Shown one piece after another: positions 1 to 5,891 of a stretch of 5,891 nt of DNA. The stretch is from Gemmatimonadales bacterium. Its GTDB lineage: Bacteria; Gemmatimonadota; Gemmatimonadetes; Palauibacterales; Palauibacteraceae. The position numbers and the translations under genes are program-made. The stretch spans positions 1 to 5,891 of the forward strand of contig DAOVWI010000138.1 of assembly GCA_030636765.1 (NCBI GenBank), read 5' to 3'. Within the stretch, counting starts at the first letter, position 1. Every line of letters starts with the position of its first letter. The notes beneath the pieces were generated by a model, which saw nothing but the letters and a program-made list of their open reading frames with translations, made no database searches and was not told the DNA's origin.

Positions 1-245
1 ACCCCTTCTTCACGGGTCGTCAGAAGCTCGTCGACACGGCCGGGCGGGTGGAGCGGTTCATCGCTAAGTACGGGGACGGGCGGGGGACCGAGCCTGAGGC
101 CGAGCCGGCCGCCGAGCCCGAGGCCACCGCTGAGCCCGAGCCCGATGTGGAGCCCGAGCCGGCCGCCGAGCCCGAGCCCGTCGCTCAGGCCGAGGAAACC
201 GCTGCAGAGCCGGCCGACGAGGAGCCGACGGCGGCCCAGACCTGA
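1..245 (+). CDS. rpmE: 50S ribosomal protein L31, 3' part, with long acidic C-terminal tail
   Basis: This is the C-terminal part of ribosomal protein L31 of the large subunit; the gene begins upstream of the window. The frame read from base 3 gives PFFTGRQKLVDTAGRVERF, which matches the conserved end of L31 (HPFFTGKQKLVDTAGRV in many bacteria); the two bases before it (AC) fit the expected His codon. L31 normally ends soon after the KYG that falls at about 66-74. Here a further 56 residues follow, the last 51 made almost only of Glu, Pro and Ala (16 Glu, 2 Asp, 11 Pro, no Lys or Arg). The zinc-binding Cys region, if present, lies outside the window, so the Zn-type or Zn-free class cannot be told. 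The next gene is prfA after 36 bases, a neighbourhood often seen for rpmE. The identity is secure; the function of the tail is unknown. Confidence 0.93.
   Translation, partial: PFFTGRQKLVDTAGRVERFIAKYGDGRGTEPEAEPAAEPEATAEPEPDVEPEPAAEPEPVAQAEETAAEPADEEPTAAQT
102..176 (+). repeat. Internal repeats coding for the Glu/Pro/Ala tail of L31
   Basis: A 21-base unit encoding EPAAEPE occurs identically at 102-122 and 156-176, 54 bases apart (18 codons, so in frame). Shorter GAGCCCGAG units fill the space between and after. The pattern suggests the tail grew by in-frame slippage or duplication. It is a low-complexity coding repeat, not a mobile element. Confidence 0.75.
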
Positions 246-281
246 GGCGGCCGGCCGAAGCCCTTCGCCAGCGCCCATCCG

Positions 282-1372
<1,091 letters not shown>

Positions 1373-1376
<4 letters not shown>

Positions 1377-2320
1377 GCAGCATGGACGCTTCGGGCGCCG
1401 ATCGTCAGCCCGCCAGGAAGCCCCACCAGCCAACCCGCCGCGAGGCTCTCGAGGGCATCACGCGCGAGCTCGAGTCGGTCCCTCTCGAGTCCGCTCGTGT
1501 GGATGCCGAGCGGCTGCTTGCCCTGGCCGTGGGGGTGCAGCGGCCCGAGCTCCTTCTCGCACTGGATCTGCCGCTCGAGTCGGACGAGGCCCTGCGTCTT
1601 GCCCGCTCGACCCGCCGGCGGGTGGCGGGAGAGCCCCTCCAGCACATCGAAGCCACCGTCCAGTTCCGCGACCTCGTGCTTCTGGCCGATGCGCGTGCCC
1701 TCGTGCCGCGCCCCGAGACGGAGCAGCTCGTGGACCGGATCGCCATATGGGCGCGAGGGCGGGCGGCCGGCGATGGAGGTGTGGGATGCGAGGCGATCCT
1801 TTCCTCGGCGCTCGACATCGGAACGGGCTCCGCGGCGATCGCGCTCTCGCTCGTTCGGGAGGGGATCGTCCGGCGAGTCGTGGGCCTCGACAGCTCGGCG
1901 GCGGCTCTCCGGCAGGCGGCGGAGAACCGGACGCGGTGCGGCCTCACCGAGAAGGAGGTGGAGCTCAGGGCTGTGGACCGATCTCTGTGGGACGCGGTTG
2001 CGGCGACAGAGCGCTTCGATGTGATCGTATCGAACCCGCCGTATGTGACGGCCGCCGAGATGGCCGAGCTGTCCGCCGAGGTCCTCAGGGATCCTCCCGA
2101 GGCGCTGCTGGGGGGAGAGGATGGTCTCGACGTCATCCGCGAGATCGTGCGGGGGGCGTGGTACAGGCTGGCGCCCGGCGGAGCGCTTTTCCTCGAGATC
2201 GGAGAGCGTCAGGGGGCCAGCGTTAAGAAGCTGCTGGAGGGGGCGCACCCCTGGCTGCGAGTGGCCGTGGAGCCGGATCTGGCGGGAAAGGACCGATTCG
2301 CTTTCGCGCAGAAGCCGTGA
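1373..2320 (+). CDS. prmC: Release factor glutamine N5-methyltransferase
   Basis: PrmC uses S-adenosylmethionine to methylate the side-chain amide of the Gln in the GGQ motif of release factors in the cytosol, which raises termination efficiency. The protein has 315 residues, longer than E. coli PrmC (277). The excess is an Arg/Pro-rich N-terminus and a few residues before the SAM-binding loop. An N-terminal helical domain (about 22-95) is followed by VPRPETEQLVD (111-121), the SAM loop LDIGTGSAAIALSL (147-160), and the catalytic and substrate-binding NPPY at 221-224. The most common form of the SAM loop is GTGSGAIAL; here the last Gly is Ala. The GTG at 1373 overlaps the prfA stop (GTGA) and has GGAGG at 1355-1359, a rather long 13-base spacing. 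An ATG at 1382 in the same frame is an alternative start that would remove three residues. The NPPY motif and the prfA linkage make the assignment strong. Confidence 0.96.
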
Positions 2321-2330
2321 GCGAAGGGTC

Positions 2331-2340
2331 GGGCGCGCCC
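2331..2340. repeat. 10-bp perfect GC palindrome after prmC
   Basis: GGGCGCGCCC is its own reverse complement and begins 11 bases after the prmC stop codon. It could form only a very short hairpin, and no T-run follows, so I do not call it a terminator. It overlaps the beginning of the 22-bp repeats. Confidence 0.6.
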
Positions 2341-2392
2341 CGCCTCGACTCCGGTCGCGCCCCGCCTCGCCTCCGGTCGCGCCCCGATTCGG
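2335..2392 (+). repeat. 22-bp tandem repeat, two full copies and one partial
   Basis: Copy 1 (2335-2356) and copy 2 (2357-2378) are directly adjacent and differ at one base (A or C in the middle of the unit). A third copy begins at 2379 with the same GCGCCCCG and decays after about 8 bases. The unit is extremely rich in C and reads roughly GCGCCCCGCCTC-N-CTCCGGTC. The repeats lie between the prmC stop and the promoter candidate at 2397-2405. Function is unknown; replication slippage is the simplest origin. Confidence 0.8.
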
Positions 2393-2396
2393 CCCT

Positions 2397-2405
2397 TGTT
2401 ATACT
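2397..2405 (+). promoter_or_regulatory. Extended -10 promoter candidate for the ylbF-like/inositol-lipid operon
   Basis: TG-T-TATACT fits an extended -10 element (TGn followed by a hexamer matching TATAAT at five of six positions). It stands in the only AT-rich patch of a GC-rich gap. No TTGACA-like -35 is visible 15-19 bases upstream, where the DNA is the C-rich repeat; extended -10 promoters can work without one. Transcription would start near 2412, giving a leader of about 90 bases before the ATG at 2503. A small inverted repeat, ATCCG-CTT-CGGAT (2407-2419), covers the expected start site and could be an operator or chance. The consensus used is that of housekeeping sigma factors, which is assumed to hold in this organism. 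Confidence 0.5.
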
Positions 2406-2502
2406 AATCCGCTTCGGATCGAGCACCGCCTGCCGTGCGGCTGGTGGCTCTGGCTGAGGGTGCTGACAGGCACCTCGGGCCGCAACCTCAAGTGAGAAAC
2501 AA

Positions 2503-2880
2503 ATGGCCATAGAAGACGGGCGCGAGCGGATCTTCGAGAAGGCCGAAGAGCTCGGCCGCCACATCTCGCAGACGGCCGAATACGCATACCTGAGCGCCGC
2601 CAACCGAGACATCGCCGATGATCGGGAAGCGGTCACGACGCTGAACATGATGCGGGAGCTTCAGGAGAAGATCCTCGCTCACATGTCCAGAGGCGAAGAG
2701 CCCCCGGACGAGCTCCAGCAGGAGTTCACGGAGCACCAGGAGAAGGTGCAGACCAGCACCCGGTACCAGTCGCTCATCTCCTCGCAGGCCAACTTCGACA
2801 AGCTGATGGACAAGGTGCATCAGGCCATCGGGCGGGGGATCAAGAAAGGCCAGGAAAGCCGGATCATCATCTCTTCATGA
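2503..2880 (+). CDS. YlbF/YmcA family (Com_YlbF) small helical protein
   Basis: The 125-residue product is almost wholly predicted helix, rich in Glu, Gln, Arg and Lys. It has the pattern of the YlbF/YmcA family: an N-terminal helix (IFEKAEELGRHISQTAEY), a central helix with MMRELQEKI at 49-57, a break at MSRGEEPPDEL (61-71) and a C-terminal helix containing SQANFDKLMDKVHQAI. In Bacillus subtilis, YlbF and YmcA form a complex with YaaT that affects RNase Y-dependent mRNA maturation, competence and biofilm formation; whether that role applies here is not known. No signal peptide or membrane segment is seen, so it should be cytosolic. The ATG at 2503 has only a weak AGTGAG-type ribosome site (2491-2496). 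The stop overlaps an ATG in an ATGA arrangement at 2877-2880. The family call rests on sequence pattern recalled from memory. Confidence 0.82.
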   Translation: MAIEDGRERIFEKAEELGRHISQTAEYAYLSAANRDIADDREAVTTLNMMRELQEKILAHMSRGEEPPDELQQEFTEHQEKVQTSTRYQSLISSQANFDKLMDKVHQAIGRGIKKGQESRIIISS

Positions 2881-2905
2881 GGCGAGTGATCCTTTCATGA
2901 GGCGA
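2874..2905 (+). repeat. Direct repeat TTCATGAGGCGA, two copies 20 bp apart
   Basis: The 12-base sequence is identical at 2874-2885 and 2894-2905. The similarity reaches about 20 bases, with three mismatches upstream of each copy, so this looks like a short tandem duplication. The first copy contains the stop codon of the ylbF-like gene, and each copy contains an ATGA. Confidence 0.88.
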
Positions 2906-2923
2906 CGGGAGGTTCGGTCGTGA
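2877..2923 (+). promoter_or_regulatory. Possible termination-reinitiation chain of two mini-ORFs
   Basis: The ylbF-like stop (TGA 2878-2880) overlaps an ATG at 2877. That ATG opens a 7-codon frame (MRRVILS) stopping at 2898-2900. Its stop overlaps an ATG at 2897, which opens an 8-codon frame (MRRREVRS) stopping at 2921-2923. That stop overlaps the GTG start at 2920. The reading frames are plain from the sequence; that ribosomes use them is a guess. The main start also has its own good ribosome site, so coupling is not required. Confidence 0.35.
2907..2912 (+). promoter_or_regulatory. Ribosome binding site that fixes the GTG start at 2920
   Basis: GGGAGG lies 7 bases before the GTG at 2920, a near-ideal Shine-Dalgarno sequence and spacing. 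It supports GTG 2920 over the in-frame ATG at 2938. Confidence 0.8.
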
Positions 2924-3624
2924 AGGCCTTTCGGGCGATGCTGGAACGCGGCCTTCGCGCGACGATCGAGCCGGTCGTCTCGTGGTTGGTTCGCCGGCGG
3001 ATCCATCCGAACCTCATCAGCACGGCCGGCTTCGTCCTCACCTGCAGCTCCGGCTACTTCTTCCATCAACATCACGTTCGAACGGCCGGCCTCCTAATCC
3101 TGCTCGGAGGCGTGCTCGACATCTTCGACGGGACCGTGGCCCGGCGAACGGGCCTGGCGTCGCCGTTCGGTGCGTTCTACGACTCGACGCTGGACCGTCT
3201 GTCGGAGATCATCGTGTACCTCGGCCTGCTGTCCCTGTACAACGATTACCGGCTCGAGCTCGGCGATGTGGGGATGATCTACGCGGTGATGCTGGCCATG
3301 TCCGGCTCGCTCATGATCAGCTACACGCGCGCCAGGGCAGAGGGTCTGGGGATGCGGTGCGACGTCGGCATGATGCAGCGGGCCGAGCGGGTGATCCTGA
3401 TCGGCTTCGCGGCGCTCCTGTTCGGCGAAGCGACGCTGCTCGGCGTACGCGGTCTGGCTCTCAGCTCGGTCATCGTCGGCCTGGCGGTCCTCACGAACGC
3501 GACCGTCCTGCAGCGCATCCTCTGGGTGTACAAGCACACGCGGCCTGACGGCCGCCCCGAGCCCGAGGTCGCGCTTTCCCCTCCTGCGGCCGAAGCGCCG
3601 GGGAGCGAGCCGCCCGGGGCTTGA
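2920..3624 (+). CDS. CDP-alcohol phosphatidyltransferase, probable phosphatidylinositol-phosphate synthase
   Basis: This integral membrane enzyme would transfer a phosphatidyl group from CDP-diacylglycerol to an alcohol, releasing CMP. The family signature D-x2-D-G-x2-A-R-x8-G-x3-D-x3-D is complete: D67, D70, G71, A74, R75, G84, D88 and D92. The acidic residues bind the metal ions, and the last Asp is the proposed base. Hydrophobic stretches at about 32-48, 54-66, 95-107, 117-135, 157-172 and 178-194 fit the usual six membrane helices. YTRARAEGLG (135-144) and RAERVILIG (154-162) resemble the phosphatidylinositol-phosphate synthase branch. The acceptor is inferred mainly from the next gene, an inositol-phosphate synthase 56 bases downstream; phosphatidylglycerophosphate or another alcohol-phosphate product cannot be excluded. 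Residues from about 208 to the end form a Pro/Glu/Ala-rich, probably disordered tail. Length is 234, near normal for the family plus the tail. Confidence 0.9.
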   Translation: MKAFRAMLERGLRATIEPVVSWLVRRRIHPNLISTAGFVLTCSSGYFFHQHHVRTAGLLILLGGVLDIFDGTVARRTGLASPFGAFYDSTLDRLSEIIVYLGLLSLYNDYRLELGDVGMIYAVMLAMSGSLMISYTRARAEGLGMRCDVGMMQRAERVILIGFAALLFGEATLLGVRGLALSSVIVGLAVLTNATVLQRILWVYKHTRPDGRPEPEVALSPPAAEAPGSEPPGA

Positions 3625-3680
3625 GCGCACGCGGTCCAGCCACTCATCCGGACAACCCGTCACGAGGAGATAACGAGTAG

Positions 3681-4992
<1,312 letters not shown>

Positions 4993-5018
<26 letters not shown>

Positions 5019-5673
5019 GGGCGCGGGGGCGAAGGCCGCCGGTCATGGGTTTTTCCTCGTCCTTGAGGGCGTCGAGGGCGCCGGAAAGTCGACGCAGGCC
5101 CGGCGTTTGACGAGCCGCCTGGAGGAGGCCGGCGTGCGGTGCCTGATGGCGCGGGAGCCGGGCGGGACCCCCGGCGGGGAGAGAATCCGTGACGTCGTGT
5201 TGGATCCCGGGCTGGAGCTGGGCGCCGAGGCGGAACTCCTGCTGTACCTTGCCTCGCGGGCCGAGTTCGTGAGTCGGATCGTCCGGCCGGCTCTCGAGGG
5301 AGGACGGCTCGTGATCGCGGACCGATACGAGCTTTCCACCCTGGCGTACCAGGGGCTGGCTCGCGGGCTCGGTCTGGAGAAGGTCCGTCGGCTCAACCGC
5401 TGGGCGACGGGCGGCCTGAAGCCCGATGCGGTCGTGCTCCTGCGTGTCGATCCGTCGACCGGTCGACGCCGCAAGGAGGGCGCTCCGGACCGCCTCGAGA
5501 GCGAGTCGGGGGAGTTCTTCCGAAGGGTCGCCGAGGCGTACGACGAGCTCGCCCGGAACGAGCCCGAGGTCGTCGTGGTAGACGGGGACGGATCGGCCGA
5601 CGACGTCGAGCGTCGAGTGATCGACCAGCTGGCGTCCAGGTGGCCCGGAACTTTTGATGTGCTAAGGCGTTAG
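4993..5673 (+). CDS. tmk: Thymidylate kinase (dTMP kinase)
   Basis: The enzyme phosphorylates dTMP to dTDP with ATP in the cytosol, an essential step of dTTP synthesis. The P-loop EGVEGAGKSTQ is at 25-35 (Lys32, Ser33). REPGGTPGGERIR (54-66) and ADRYELSTLAYQG (109-121), with the DRY at 110-112, are family hallmarks. The lid region carries the Arg-rich GRRRKEGAPDRLE (157-169). The Gly-Ala P-loop and Arg-rich lid resemble the E. coli-type enzyme. Length is 226, slightly above the usual 205-215 because of about 18 extra low-complexity N-terminal residues. TTG at 4993 is the only ATG, GTG or TTG between the in-frame stop at 4960-4962 and the P-loop, so it is the start unless a rarer codon is used. 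It lies inside the end of ino1 without a well-spaced ribosome site, suggesting translational coupling. It has no metabolic link to inositol lipids. Confidence 0.96.
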
Positions 5674-5706
5674 CAACACAAACCGACGTTGGCCCCTCAG
5701 CGAACT

Positions 5707-5712
5707 GGAGGT
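5707..5712 (+). promoter_or_regulatory. Ribosome binding site that fixes the TTG start at 5718
   Basis: GGAGGT lies 5 bases before TTG 5718. No ATG or GTG in the same frame occurs nearby, so this site decides the start of the final partial gene. Confidence 0.78.
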
Positions 5713-5717
5713 AGGAT

Positions 5718-5891
5718 TTGAGGCTCAAGCGCACGTGGCTCTCACCGCTTGCGGTCGCGCTCATCGCGCTGGTCAGCGGCGGCTGGTTGCTTCAGCAGGG
5801 TACGGTACGGGACGATTCCTACGCTCAGGCGCAGCTGCTGGACGAGGTTCTTCGCCTCGTCGCCGAGCGCTACGTCGAGGAGACGGATCAG
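5718..5891 (+). CDS. S41 family (C-terminal processing) peptidase, N-terminal fragment
   Basis: Only the first 58 codons are in the window; the gene runs off the right edge. The reading is MRLKRTWLSPLAVALIALV, then SGGWLLQQG, then a polar stretch and LLDEVLRLVAERYVEETDQ. The beginning is a basic n-region followed by one hydrophobic helix (about 10-25), that is, a signal peptide or membrane anchor placing the enzyme outside the cytoplasmic membrane. The LxEVLxxVxxxYVEE pattern is the N-terminal helix that precedes the PDZ and catalytic Ser/Lys domains in C-terminal processing (Ctp/Tsp-like) peptidases. Those domains are not visible here, so activity cannot be judged. TTG 5718 is chosen because GGAGGT lies 5 bases before it. 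The gap to tmk is 44 bases with no terminator, so it may belong to the same operon. Confidence 0.78.
   Translation, partial: MRLKRTWLSPLAVALIALVSGGWLLQQGTVRDDSYAQAQLLDEVLRLVAERYVEETDQ

Noticed and set aside
248..257. Palindrome CGGCCGGCCG after rpmE
   Set aside because: It is short and made only of C and G in a GC-rich region, so it is likely chance; no partner site was seen.
253..269. Small inverted repeat (GG-C-CGAA, loop GCCC, TTCGCC) between rpmE and prfA
   Set aside because: The stem has a bulge and no T-run follows, so it is not an intrinsic terminator. Short hairpins like this are expected by chance in such GC-rich DNA.
2456..2476. Hairpin in the leader of the ylbF-like gene (GAGG-G-TGC paired with GCACCTC around a TGACAG loop)
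   Set aside because: It has about seven pairs with a bulged G, no alternative structure and no T-run. I see no riboswitch or attenuator pattern.
2121..2495. Frame on the + strand crossing the prmC end and the intergenic gap
   Set aside because: It overlaps prmC out of frame, and its translation is Arg/Ser/Pro-rich with no motif. The part beyond the prmC stop simply reads the C-rich repeats.
5674..5717. Possible separate promoter or terminator between tmk and the S41 peptidase gene
   Set aside because: The 44-base gap shows no -10/-35 pair and no stem with a T-run, only the ribosome binding site.

Overview
The window is high-GC bacterial DNA (by eye roughly two thirds G+C). It is densely packed, and every recognisable gene lies on the + strand. 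It reads as core chromosome: there is no transposase, integrase, phage gene, CRISPR array, tRNA or rRNA. The gene content, GTG/TTG starts, a YlbF-family protein beside inositol-lipid genes, and an S41 peptidase with an SGGWLLQQG-type N-terminus suggest a Gemmatimonadota-like or related diderm lineage. That placement is inference from family resemblance only; no phylogenetic marker was compared.

Region 1 (1-2320) is a translation-termination block. It holds the 3' end of rpmE (ribosomal protein L31, with a long acidic Pro/Glu/Ala tail), prfA (release factor RF1) and prmC (the methyltransferase that modifies the GGQ glutamine of release factors). prfA and prmC overlap at a GTGA, so enzyme and substrate are translationally linked.

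Region 2 (2321-2502) is the only sizeable intergenic gap. It holds a 10-bp palindrome, two and a half copies of a 22-bp GC-rich repeat, and a good extended -10 promoter candidate (TGT-TATACT). It probably separates two transcription units.

Region 3 (2503-5891) looks like one operon. In order it holds a YlbF/YmcA-family small helical protein, a membrane CDP-alcohol phosphatidyltransferase, myo-inositol-1-phosphate synthase, thymidylate kinase, and the start of a secreted or membrane-anchored S41 (C-terminal processing) peptidase. The middle pair is the most interesting content. Inositol-phosphate synthase makes inositol phosphate from glucose 6-phosphate, and the adjacent phosphatidyltransferase is the obvious candidate to join it to CDP-diacylglycerol, giving phosphatidylinositol phosphate.

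Two translation features stand out. The ylbF-like/phosphatidyltransferase junction carries a 20-bp imperfect duplication that creates a chain of ATGA, ATGA and GTGA stop/start overlaps. tmk has only one possible conventional start, a TTG inside the end of the inositol-phosphate synthase gene. I found no clear evidence of a wholly new system; the findings are unusual details of known families.
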